Shown here one piece after another: positions 43,501-51,939 of a stretch of DNA of 64,000 bases. The translations under genes and the position numbers were made by a program. The first letter of the stretch is position 1, and every line of letters starts with the position of its first letter. Under the pieces are notes generated by a model. That model saw only the letters and a program-made list of their open reading frames with translations, had not been told where the DNA came from and ran no database searches. Source of the stretch: Paenibacillus sp. 1011MAR3C5 (GTDB lineage Bacteria; Bacillota; Bacilli; Paenibacillales; Paenibacillaceae); NCBI RefSeq assembly GCF_003591485.1, contig NZ_QZCF01000004.1, forward strand, positions 1-64,000. The letters are read 5' to 3'.

Positions 43501-45234
43501 ATGAAAAGCGTATTCTTCTTGCATGATTCCTCTATTTTCAAAAAGATTATGGCTGCCTTTCTGGCGGCCTTATTGCCGCTTCTGGCCATTACGTGGATGA
43601 TTATTGAAAGAGGCTCCGATACGATCCGCAGCGAAATTTCGTTATCAGTGTTAAATACGACGCAGTTTTATATGGATTCGCTGGATAAGGAAGCGGACCG
43701 GATCAGCCGTTATTTGCCCAATTATGTCATGGATCAGGATTTGATGGAAATTGCGACAACGGGCAATGACATGAGCTCGTATGACCGCTCCCGCAACATA
43801 TTGGATGTCCAGAGGCGACTGGAACTGATGAAGAACTCCAGTCCGTTTATTAAGGAAGCAAAAGCCTATATTCCGCTCATCGGACGCACGGTGCTCAGCA
43901 ATAGCTACGAAACGTTCCTGGACGATGAGGAATACAAGGCGATGCAGCATAACGCGAAGCTGTATGAGGAGCCATTCATCTATTGGAGTGACCGATTGTT
44001 CATTACGATGCAATATCCGATCAACACGTCCAGAGAGCCGATGTATCTGGTGGGAGTCGAGCTGTCCACCGCCAAGATCAAAGAGACGCTAGCGCAAATC
44101 GGCAGAAAGCGGGGCGGCCATACGGCGCTGTTCAATCTGGAGCGGGAATGGAGCATTGACAGCGGCGCGGATGCCGACTGGCTGGCAGAAATGAAAGTTT
44201 TTGCGGAGGAAAAAAAGGAAGCGCTATCAAGCAGCGGGTATGAAACCATCCATTACAAGGATCATAGGTATCTTGCCGTGTATCAGTATTCCGAGCTATG
44301 GAATGCGTACTCCATTACCTGTATTCCGGAGGAGACGGCTCTTGGCTCGCTTCAAGTGTACCGCACGTTATTTTGGTGGGCTTGTGCGCTTGCGGCTGTC
44401 ATCGTGGTGTTTTTTACGTATTTTCTATTGCGGTTTATTTACCGGCCTTTAATGAAGCTGGTCCATTCCTTCCGCCGCGTCCAGCAGAACAGGCTGGACC
44501 CTATCGTTATGGATCGCGGGGCCGACGAGTTCGGTTATTTGTATGAAGCGTTCAACGATACGGTCCGATATTTGAAGACATTGATCGAAGAAAATTATGA
44601 GGGGCAAATCCGCAATCAGCGTTCGGAGCTGAAGCGCCTGCAATCGCAGATCAATCCTCATTTCCTATACAATTGCTTTTTTGTGCTATGCCGGTTGATC
44701 AAGTCAGAGGGCCAGAAGGAGAAGGCCTATCAATTCTGTCTTTATATCGGACAATACTTCCAGTTCATTACCCGCAACGATGAAGATGACATCCCGCTGT
44801 CGCTTGAGCTGGAGCATTCCCGCACCTATGTGAAGATGCAAACGATATGTTACGGCGAGAAGATCGATGTGCTGTTTGAAGGCGATGCCCCGGATTTTAC
44901 CGTCCCAAGGCTGATCTTGCAGCCCATTATCGAGAATGCATACAAGCATGCGCTGGGCAATATGCTGGAGCCCGGCGAGCTATGGGTTCACAGCCGGCAG
45001 GAGGGGAATGACTTCTCCATCTATGTGGAGGATAACGGAAGGAGCATAACGGATGAAGGCATTGAGCTTCTGCGGAAGAAGCTGCTGCATTCGACGAACC
45101 GGATCGAGGAGACGACCGGAATCCTCAATGTTCACCGCCGGGTCCAGTTGCGTTATGGAGCGGAATACGGCCTTACGGTGTCGCGGTCCGAGCTGGGAGG
45201 ACTGCAGGTCAGTATCAAACTGAGCGCGAGCTAG
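43501..45234 (+). CDS. Membrane sensor histidine kinase (YesM type)
   Basis: 577 residues. TM1 at about 15-37, an external sensing domain of about 260 residues, TM2 at about 298-322 (FWWACALAAVIVVFFTYFLL), HAMP linker (IYRPLMKLVHSFRRVQQNRL) and the His_kinase domain with QINPHFLYN (His near 386), then the ATPase region (LILQPIIENAYKHAL, VEDNGRSITDEGI). Together with the next gene it forms a two-component system that in this arrangement normally switches on the adjoining sugar ABC operon. A gap of 40 bases follows the permease gene. No strong ribosome site is seen (ggggga lies upstream). Confidence 0.92.
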   Translation: MKSVFFLHDSSIFKKIMAAFLAALLPLLAITWMIIERGSDTIRSEISLSVLNTTQFYMDSLDKEADRISRYLPNYVMDQDLMEIATTGNDMSSYDRSRNILDVQRRLELMKNSSPFIKEAKAYIPLIGRTVLSNSYETFLDDEEYKAMQHNAKLYEEPFIYWSDRLFITMQYPINTSREPMYLVGVELSTAKIKETLAQIGRKRGGHTALFNLEREWSIDSGADADWLAEMKVFAEEKKEALSSSGYETIHYKDHRYLAVYQYSELWNAYSITCIPEETALGSLQVYRTLFWWACALAAVIVVFFTYFLLRFIYRPLMKLVHSFRRVQQNRLDPIVMDRGADEFGYLYEAFNDTVRYLKTLIEENYEGQIRNQRSELKRLQSQINPHFLYNCFFVLCRLIKSEGQKEKAYQFCLYIGQYFQFITRNDEDDIPLSLELEHSRTYVKMQTICYGEKIDVLFEGDAPDFTVPRLILQPIIENAYKHALGNMLEPGELWVHSRQEGNDFSIYVEDNGRSITDEGIELLRKKLLHSTNRIEETTGILNVHRRVQLRYGAEYGLTVSRSELGGLQVSIKLSAS

Positions 45235-45247
45235 AGGAGGAATCGGC

Positions 45248-46930
45248 ATGTATAGACTGCTAATCGTGGATGACCTGCCTATTATTGTAGATGGCCTGTT
45301 GGAGCTGTTCGAGCAGACGGAGCATCTGCAGCTGGAGGTGCATAAGGCTTATTCAGGTGAAGAAGCGCTGCAAATCCTGTCCCAGCATCGCATTGATATT
45401 GTGCTGTCCGACATTAAGATGCCCGGCATTGGAGGGATCGAGCTGCTGCAGGAAATTCTGTCGCAATGGCCGGCGTGCAAGGTAATCTTTTTAACCGGAT
45501 ATAATGATTTCCAGTATGCCAGAGATGCGATGACTTATGGCGGCTTTGACTACATTCTGAAGGTGGAAAGCGACGACAAAATCATTCAAGCCATTGAGCG
45601 CGCCATGGATAAGCTGAGGGAAGAACAGAATCAGGCGCAAATGATCTCAAGGGCCGAGTCCAACATGAGAAGGGCATTACCTTCCTTGCAAAAGGAATAC
45701 ATGTGGGGCCTTCTTCAAGGGAAGCAAGTTACGGAGGGCCAGCTGGCGCAAATTTTCAAAGAAATCGATATTCCGCTGGATGCGTCCATGCCGGTCTATA
45801 TGCTGGTTGGAAGAATTGATGCCTGGAAAGAGATGTTCACAACGCCTGACAAAGCTCTGCTTGCTTATGCGCTGCAAAACGTAGGCGATGAATATTTGAC
45901 TGCGCAGGTGAGGTGCTATTCGGTCGTATTCGAGCTGTCGAAGATCGTGTGGCTGTTTCAGCCGAAAGCAGCGGAGGGCATTACGGCCGAGCCGGGCAGC
46001 CCGGATTGGATCAGGGCGCACCGCTACGCCAGCGGCATATTGGAGACCATTCAAGGAACGTGCAAGGAGCTGCTGGGCCTGCCGGTTTCGTTCCTGCTTG
46101 GAAGTGAAGTAGCCGCTTGGAGCAATGTCTCGGACCGGTTCCATTCCATCAAATACGGCTTGGTGCAGGGGCATGGTTTGTTTCATGAGGTCATTCTGAC
46201 CGACAAGGACGTTCAAAGCAGAGAGTCCGGTGACAAAGCGGGAGCTTATCGGGACAGCTTCTACCATACCCGCGTTCAATTGCTGATGAGCTGCCTCGAA
46301 AACAACCATCGGGAGCCGTTCAACAAGCTTTATGCCGAGCTTACATCGGTTTGGGCGGATTCGGGAGCTTCCAATGAGCGGAAGATTGAATTGTATCATT
46401 CCTTATCCGCGGTGTTTTTGTTTTATTTGCACCAAAACCGGGATATTTGCGATTACGTCAATACGCAGATGGATCTCGATCCGTTATTCCGTCATGGCGA
46501 TTCGGCCTCATGGCCTGAGCTGACTCAATACTACAGAAGGTTGGCCGACTGCTTCTTCGAGTGGAATACGCTAAGAGGCAGCTTGCTGCCGACTGAAGTG
46601 GTCAATAAAGTGCATCGCTATATCGAGGAACATATTGCGACGGACATCTCGCTTACAGCTTTGGCCGATTACGTCAGCTTGAATCCATCCTATCTGTCAC
46701 GGCTGTATAAGCAGATGACTGGAATCGGTTTGTCCAAATACGTGAATGACTACCGGAATGTCATTGCGATCGACATGCTGCTGAACACGTCGATGAAGGT
46801 TAACGAAATCTCCGCCAAGCTTGGCTATAACTCAGCGTTAGCATTTATTCGCTTCTTCAAGAAGATGAATGACACGACGCCGCAGGACTTCCGGACGGCT
46901 CGCGCCGGAGCGCAAACGAAAGGTCAATAA
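45248..46930 (+). CDS. AraC-type response regulator (YesN type)
   Basis: 560 residues, ATG with gaggagg upstream. Receiver domain at 1-125 with acidic pocket DD (8-9), phosphoacceptor D55 in VLSDIKMPG and K in YILKVESDD. A middle region of about 300 residues (YesN-like) precedes two AraC helix-turn-helix motifs near 460-555 (ISLTALADYVSLNPSYLSRL, VNEISAKLGYNSALAFIRFF). It is the cognate regulator of the preceding kinase and probably activates the binding-protein operon. Confidence 0.93.
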   Translation: MYRLLIVDDLPIIVDGLLELFEQTEHLQLEVHKAYSGEEALQILSQHRIDIVLSDIKMPGIGGIELLQEILSQWPACKVIFLTGYNDFQYARDAMTYGGFDYILKVESDDKIIQAIERAMDKLREEQNQAQMISRAESNMRRALPSLQKEYMWGLLQGKQVTEGQLAQIFKEIDIPLDASMPVYMLVGRIDAWKEMFTTPDKALLAYALQNVGDEYLTAQVRCYSVVFELSKIVWLFQPKAAEGITAEPGSPDWIRAHRYASGILETIQGTCKELLGLPVSFLLGSEVAAWSNVSDRFHSIKYGLVQGHGLFHEVILTDKDVQSRESGDKAGAYRDSFYHTRVQLLMSCLENNHREPFNKLYAELTSVWADSGASNERKIELYHSLSAVFLFYLHQNRDICDYVNTQMDLDPLFRHGDSASWPELTQYYRRLADCFFEWNTLRGSLLPTEVVNKVHRYIEEHIATDISLTALADYVSLNPSYLSRLYKQMTGIGLSKYVNDYRNVIAIDMLLNTSMKVNEISAKLGYNSALAFIRFFKKMNDTTPQDFRTARAGAQTKGQ

Positions 46931-47020
46931 TTGTATATGGATGTCATGAACAGTCTCTTTCTCCTCGCACAGCCTCCTTTTACAATGGGAAGTACAGATG
47001 GGCTAAGAGGGGGAATGGGC

Positions 47021-48283
47021 ATGAAAACATTAACAGCCGTACTGCTTGGCGCAGGCAGCAGAGGAAGATATATTTATGGGCCTTATGCGGAGAAATTTCC
47101 GAATGAGCTCAAGATCGTTGCGGTGGCCGAGCCGGATGAAGAGCGCAGAAGCCAATTCGCGGAGATTCATGCGATTCCGCCGGAATTTGTGTACGATTCC
47201 TGGGAAAAGGCATTCGATCAAGGCCGCATTGCGGACGTGATGATCATATGTACACTTGACCGGATGCACTATGTGCCGGCTATGAAAGCGATGGAGCTGG
47301 GCTATCATGTCATGCTGGAGAAGCCGATGTCGCCTACCTTGGAGGAATGCATCCGGCTTGAGCAGGCATCGCTTCGCCATAAGCGGCTGCTGGTGGTGAC
47401 GCATGTGCTTCGTTACTCCCCGTTTTGGTCGGGGATCAAGAAGTGCATCCAGGATGGCGAGCTGGGCATCGTCGGGACGATTCAATTAACCGAGAATGTC
47501 GGTTATCATCATATGACGCACAGCTATGTGCGAGGGAATTGGCGCAATTCGGAGGAGACTAGCCCCATGATATTGGCGAAGTCCTCCCATGATCTGGACA
47601 TCATCTCCTGGCTGATGAATCAGCCCTGTACGAGTGTGAGCTCATACGGCTCACTGCTGCATTTCCGGGAAGAGAACGCTCCGGAAGGCTCGACGCTCAG
47701 GTGTATCGATGGCTGCGCAGTGGAGAGGGAATGTCCATTTTCAGCCATGAAGATGTATATCCAGCCTCCGCATCACCCATGGGCGCGTTATATGACAAGC
47801 GATCTGTCGCAAGAGGGAATTATGAAGGCACTGAAGGAAGGTCCGTTCGGACGCTGCGTCTACCGCTGCGACAACAATGTGGTGGATCATCAGGTGGTCA
47901 ATCTGGCCTTTGCGAATGGCGCGAACGCTTCCTTTATCATGTCGGGACTGACCCAAAGCGGCACTCGCCGGGTTCAAATTATGGGGACGCATGGCGAAAT
48001 GATCGGCGATATGGACAAAGGCTCCTTTACGCTGTTCCGTTATGCGACAGGCGAGCAGGTAGAGATTCGCTGCCATGTAGAAGGAGATGGCCATGGCGGC
48101 GGCGATGAGCGGATGGTAAATTCGTTCCTGCGCGACGTCCGCGAGTTTGAGCTTAACCCGTCACACGGCTTGACGTCCGCAACGGCTTCACTGCAAAGCC
48201 ATCTAATGGCCTTTGCGGCTGAACATTCCCGTTTGCATGAAGGATTTGCGGTGAATCTGTCGGAATTTGCGGCGGAAGCGTAA
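47021..48283 (+). CDS. Gfo/Idh/MocA family oxidoreductase
   Basis: 421 residues from the ATG at 47021, which has aagagggg about 12 bases upstream; the frame is open from a TTG at 46931 without a good site. The Rossmann start is AVLLGAGSRGRYIYGPYA, the nucleotide-ribose Asp/Glu region is VAVAEPDEERR, and HVMLEKPMSPT is the catalytic EKP motif. SSHDLDIISWLM supplies the usual His-Asp pair. A Cys-rich segment (CIDGCAVERECPFSA, near residue 226) is seen in a branch of this family. Members oxidise, reduce or epimerise sugars and inositols with NAD(P). Its place at the end of the sugar operon suggests it prepares an imported sugar for catabolism. Confidence 0.88.
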   Translation: MKTLTAVLLGAGSRGRYIYGPYAEKFPNELKIVAVAEPDEERRSQFAEIHAIPPEFVYDSWEKAFDQGRIADVMIICTLDRMHYVPAMKAMELGYHVMLEKPMSPTLEECIRLEQASLRHKRLLVVTHVLRYSPFWSGIKKCIQDGELGIVGTIQLTENVGYHHMTHSYVRGNWRNSEETSPMILAKSSHDLDIISWLMNQPCTSVSSYGSLLHFREENAPEGSTLRCIDGCAVERECPFSAMKMYIQPPHHPWARYMTSDLSQEGIMKALKEGPFGRCVYRCDNNVVDHQVVNLAFANGANASFIMSGLTQSGTRRVQIMGTHGEMIGDMDKGSFTLFRYATGEQVEIRCHVEGDGHGGGDERMVNSFLRDVREFELNPSHGLTSATASLQSHLMAFAAEHSRLHEGFAVNLSEFAAEA

Positions 48284-48318
48284 GAAAATCTCGTGATGGC
48301 CGCGCTTGGCCAGCCATT

Positions 48319-48358
48319 CGACTACGGCATCCTCTTTGAAGGATAGTCGTAGTTTTTT
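48319..48358 (+). terminator. First terminator after the sugar operon
   Basis: Stem actacg / cgtagt with an inner tcct / agga pair, followed by six T residues. Confidence 0.7.
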
Positions 48359-48409
48359 CTTGTAGCGGAATTCTACAAAATTAAGTTTTTATGATAAATA
48401 ATATTGTAG

Positions 48410-48446
48410 AGCGCCCTGCAGATCCGTCTGCAGGGCGCTTTTTTTT
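48410..48446 (+). terminator. Second terminator after the sugar operon
   Basis: Thirteen-base stem agcgccctgcaga / tctgcagggcgct with a 4-base loop and eight T residues. Confidence 0.92.
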
Positions 48447-48545
48447 CTGCTGCACATTAAGCAGAGTCTATTCACGATGGATTTATAGAGAAAATAGTCG
48501 CTGACTAGGTTGCAGGCCACAGCTCTCACAAGAAAATAAATAAAA

Positions 48546-48574
48546 TTGACTCATAGTATCAAAAGATATATACT
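48546..48574 (+). promoter_or_regulatory. Promoter of the DHA2 exporter-TetR operon
   Basis: TTGACT, 17-base spacer, TATACT. The spacer holds the palindrome TATCaaaaGATA, a candidate operator for the TetR-type repressor encoded downstream. Confidence 0.7.
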
Positions 48575-48622
48575 CTCAAATGAAAGTCGATGTCATATTT
48601 TATTTGAAGGGTGGAAAAAGCA

Positions 48623-50134
48623 ATGGAGAAACAACATAGTCGCAGATGGTGGGTTTTGATTGGGCTGGCGATCGGACTGCTGGCTGTCGGACTGGATATG
48701 ACGATTTTAAATTTAGCTTTGCCTACATTATCCACTGAATTGCAGGCATCGAGCAGCGATCTGCAATGGTTTGCCGATGCTTACATGCTTGTGTTTGCAG
48801 CCGCCTTGCTGCCAGCGGGACTGCTCGGTGATCGGTTGGGAAGAAAAAAGATGCTGTTCATCGGGTTGCTCTTATTCGGAGCGGCTTCTATCGTATGCGC
48901 CTATGCAGAGACATCGACAACTTTAATTATCGGGCGTGCGATGCTCGGACTTGGTGCCGCTTTGCTGGTTCCGCTGTCCATGTCGCTTATTCCGATCCTA
49001 TTTGCAGAGGAGGAGCGCTCCAAGGCAATAGGGGTTTGGGTGATGGCCAATGCAATTGGCATACCGCTTGGTCCGATTGCAGGCGGCTGGCTGCTCAATC
49101 ACTATCACTGGAGCTCTGTGTTTTGGATTAATATCCCATTTGTTGTTATAGCCTTTGTTATTATCGCTTTGCTCCTGAAAGAATCGCACGGCGAGAACAG
49201 CGTTCGAACTGATTATGTTGGCATGCTGTTATCCAGCTTAGGCCTGGTCGGTATTACATATGGATTAATTGAAGCGGGAGAAGGCGGATGGGGCAATGCG
49301 GAAGCGCTCTTGTCAATTGGAGCCGGTGTAGTGCTGCTAGCCGGATTTGTATGGTGGATTCGACGCTGTCAAGCTCCTCTGGTCGATCCTGGGCTATTCC
49401 GCTCTGCTGTATTTACTTGGGGCTCTGTCATGGCAACGATTATTTCATTTATTATGTTCGGGCTGCTATTTGTGCTTCCCCAATTTTTTCAGGGAGTGCA
49501 AGGGACGGACGCGTTTGGCGCGGGCTTGCGGTTGTTGCCGCTTGTAGGCGGTTTGATTATCGGATCGAAGGCGGCAGATGCCATCCAGCATAAAACGGGG
49601 GCTTGGGCCGCAATGGCATGCGGTTTCGTGTTGCTTGGGGTCTCACTTGCCATTGGTGCGAATATGCCGATTTCAGACGGATTCGGTTTGACGGCAGTAT
49701 GGATTACGATATCCGGCTTTGGAATTGGCCTTGTACTGCCTGCGGCGATGGATATGGCGTTATCTTCGTTAACTGCCGAACGGAGCGGGGTCGGTTCAGC
49801 CTTGATTATGGCGCTGCGCAACATCGGCGGAACCATTGGGGTAGCGGTTCTGGGTACTGTGCTTAGCCGTTCTTATCGTGGTACACTAGATGTGAACGGC
49901 TTGCCAGAGCAAGCCGCTGAAGCGGTGCAGCGCAATGTTGCAGCCGGTGCAGCAATTGCCCGGCAGTTGGACTCGCTTCCGCTGCTAATGCAGGTTCAGG
50001 ATGCTTTTGTACTGGGGATGAGTCGTTTGTTATGGATATGCGGAGGCATAGCTGCGGCAGGATTATTGCTTGCAGTGCTTTTCTTGCGGAAAGTGAAGGA
50101 GCGTGCCTCTGCCGGACAACAAGTAGATATATAG
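48623..50134 (+). CDS. DHA2-type MFS multidrug exporter (14 TM)
   Basis: 503 residues from the ATG at 48623 with gaagggtgg upstream. The start LAVGLDMTILNLALPTLSTE, then LQWFADAYMLVFAAALLPAG and GLLGDRLGRKKMLFIG (motif A), and GPIAGGWLLNHYHWSSVFWI (motif C) identify the EmrB/QacA group. Family members expel cationic dyes, antiseptics and antibiotics in exchange for protons. A TetR regulator follows 24 bases downstream in the same operon, which points to substrate-induced expression. Confidence 0.9.
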   Translation: MEKQHSRRWWVLIGLAIGLLAVGLDMTILNLALPTLSTELQASSSDLQWFADAYMLVFAAALLPAGLLGDRLGRKKMLFIGLLLFGAASIVCAYAETSTTLIIGRAMLGLGAALLVPLSMSLIPILFAEEERSKAIGVWVMANAIGIPLGPIAGGWLLNHYHWSSVFWINIPFVVIAFVIIALLLKESHGENSVRTDYVGMLLSSLGLVGITYGLIEAGEGGWGNAEALLSIGAGVVLLAGFVWWIRRCQAPLVDPGLFRSAVFTWGSVMATIISFIMFGLLFVLPQFFQGVQGTDAFGAGLRLLPLVGGLIIGSKAADAIQHKTGAWAAMACGFVLLGVSLAIGANMPISDGFGLTAVWITISGFGIGLVLPAAMDMALSSLTAERSGVGSALIMALRNIGGTIGVAVLGTVLSRSYRGTLDVNGLPEQAAEAVQRNVAAGAAIARQLDSLPLLMQVQDAFVLGMSRLLWICGGIAAAGLLLAVLFLRKVKERASAGQQVDI

Positions 50135-50158
50135 ATAGAGGACAAAGGAGAATGTTGA

Positions 50159-50767
50159 ATGCCGCCTATTAATAAGACATCTGCCGGACTGAGGGAACGA
50201 AAAAAAGCGAAAGCGATGGCTGCTGTGCAGCGGCATGCGCTGCGGCTTTTTCGTGAAAACGGCTATCAGGAGACAACAGTCGAGCAGATTGCTGAAGCGG
50301 CCGAAATATCTCAAAGCACCTTCTTTCGCTACTTTAAGACGAAAGAGGATGTGCTTATTATCGATAACTACGATCCGATCTTGATTGCAGAAATAAAAAA
50401 TCAGCCAGAGGAGCTGAGTCCGCTGGCTGCTGTACGCAACGCAATGCTGTCAGGAGTCGCCGGTATGTCAGCCGCCGAGATTAAGACCGCCAGAGAGCGG
50501 ATCGAGGTCATTATGTCGATTCCCGAGCTGCGCAGTGCATCCGTTAGTAATATGTACGGGACGATGGATATGATTGCCGAGCAGGTGGCGGCGCGTCTGG
50601 GCGTAACGAGTGACAACTGGTCAGTTAAGGTGCTGGCGGGTGCGGTGACTGGAGCATGCTCTGCAGTTTTGCTTCATTATGCCGAGCACCCCGAAGCAGA
50701 TTTGGCTGAGCTGCTTCAAGATGCATTTCATCAATTGGAATTGGGTCTTAGAGGAGATATAAATTAA
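50159..50767 (+). CDS. TetR family repressor
   Basis: 202 residues, ATG preceded by aaaggag. The N-terminal HTH is clear (RHALRLFRENGYQETTVEQI, then AEAAEISQSTFFRYFKTKED); the C-terminal ligand-binding half is helical and variable. It is cotranscribed with the exporter and probably represses it, releasing upon drug binding; the candidate operator is the TATC-N4-GATA palindrome in the promoter spacer at 48546-48574. Confidence 0.9.
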   Translation: MPPINKTSAGLRERKKAKAMAAVQRHALRLFRENGYQETTVEQIAEAAEISQSTFFRYFKTKEDVLIIDNYDPILIAEIKNQPEELSPLAAVRNAMLSGVAGMSAAEIKTARERIEVIMSIPELRSASVSNMYGTMDMIAEQVAARLGVTSDNWSVKVLAGAVTGACSAVLLHYAEHPEADLAELLQDAFHQLELGLRGDIN

Positions 50768-50807
50768 TCAGCTCCACCCATCGCTATATTAGGCGTTCTC
50801 CTTCTCT

Positions 50808-50840
50808 CATTTTGATCATTTCAAAATGCGAGATTTTTTT
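50808..50840 (+). terminator. Terminator after the TetR gene
   Basis: Stem cattttga / tcaaaatg followed a few bases later by a long T run. Confidence 0.65.
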
Positions 50841-51023
50841 CTATTGATCTGAACTGATCAAAGAGGAGCAAGAATTGCGGGATCTACAATTCTCATTCTA
50901 CAAACAGGCTGGTCAAAAATGATCTCCTCATCATCGAGCATTATTACTAAGCGTTACGAGGAATGGAGCGTCAAGGCAAGATCGGCAAGTAAGGAAGATA
51001 CTTTTGATGACAAAGGATGTGTG

Positions 51024-51734
51024 ATGACGATGGAATTCGAAGCGGTTATGCAGGAGCTTGAAGCGTTAGGCAAGGAACGCACTAAAAAGATGTATATGAC
51101 CAACGGCGCACAGGAGCCGTTATTTGGCGTAGCGACCGGCCAAATGAAGCCGATCAAAAAGAAAACAGGATTAAATCAGCCTTTGGCTGAGCAGCTTTAT
51201 GCTACAGGCAACTACGACGCCATGTATTTCGCAGGGGTTATTGCAGAGCCGAAAGTGATGACGGAAGCGGATTTTGACCGCTGGATCGATCGTGCTTACT
51301 TTTATATGATCTCCGATTATATCGTTGCAGTCACTCTCGCCGAAGCTGATATCGCGCAGCAAGTGGCGGATAAGTGGATTGCGAGCGATGAAGAGCTGAA
51401 AAGGTCTGCGGGCTGGAGCTGCTATTGCTGGCTGCTGGGGAACCGCAAGGACCACGAGTTTTCCGTAGAAAAGATGGCCGATTTGCTGGATTTAGCCAAA
51501 AATACGATTCACGACGCGCCCGAGCGTGCGAAATACTCCATGAATAATTTCATCTACACCGTAGCGGTATCCTTTGTGCCGCTTCATGAGAAGGCGGTCG
51601 AGATTGCAAGCGAAGTGGGTCCGGTAGAGGTTCAGAAGGGCAAGAAAACAGACTATCTGAACGCTTCCGAACGCATTCAGAAGGCCATCGACAAAGAGGA
51701 AATCGGCTTCAAGCGCAGACATGTAAGATGCTGA
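51024..51734 (+). CDS. DNA alkylation repair protein (AlkD-like)
   Basis: 236 residues from the ATG at 51024, six bases after aaagga; the frame is open from 50919 but lacks a site. The helical-repeat protein shows LYATGNYDAMYFAGVIAEPK, the Trp-Asp pair around DFDRWIDRAYFYMISDYI and RSAGWSCYCWLLGNRKD, which resembles the HEAT-like DNA_alkylation family. Such glycosylases remove N3- and N7-alkylated bases without base flipping. The gene is single, with no adaptive-response regulator nearby. Confidence 0.75.
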   Translation: MTMEFEAVMQELEALGKERTKKMYMTNGAQEPLFGVATGQMKPIKKKTGLNQPLAEQLYATGNYDAMYFAGVIAEPKVMTEADFDRWIDRAYFYMISDYIVAVTLAEADIAQQVADKWIASDEELKRSAGWSCYCWLLGNRKDHEFSVEKMADLLDLAKNTIHDAPERAKYSMNNFIYTVAVSFVPLHEKAVEIASEVGPVEVQKGKKTDYLNASERIQKAIDKEEIGFKRRHVRC

Positions 51735-51879
51735 TAGCTATAAATGTGGGCTTCCATAAATTGTGCAAGTGTGGCATGCAGCAATAACGAATTGCTACTT
51801 TTGGACTAATGGAAGGTATTTTTGGAGAGCTTTTCGTAAATTTTTGTGACCAAAGTAGCAAAAAAGATGTGTAAAATGC

Positions 51880-51907
51880 TAAATATTAGGATACCACTTG
51901 CCGATAT
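51880..51907 (+). promoter_or_regulatory. Sigma-D (motility) promoter of the flagellin gene
   Basis: TAAA, 16 bases, GCCGATAT, an almost perfect match to the sigma-D consensus TAAA-N14-16-GCCGATAT, 33 bases before the start codon. Confidence 0.85.
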
Positions 51908-51939
51908 AGATAAAAAAGCGAAGATTATGGGTGGGGTTA

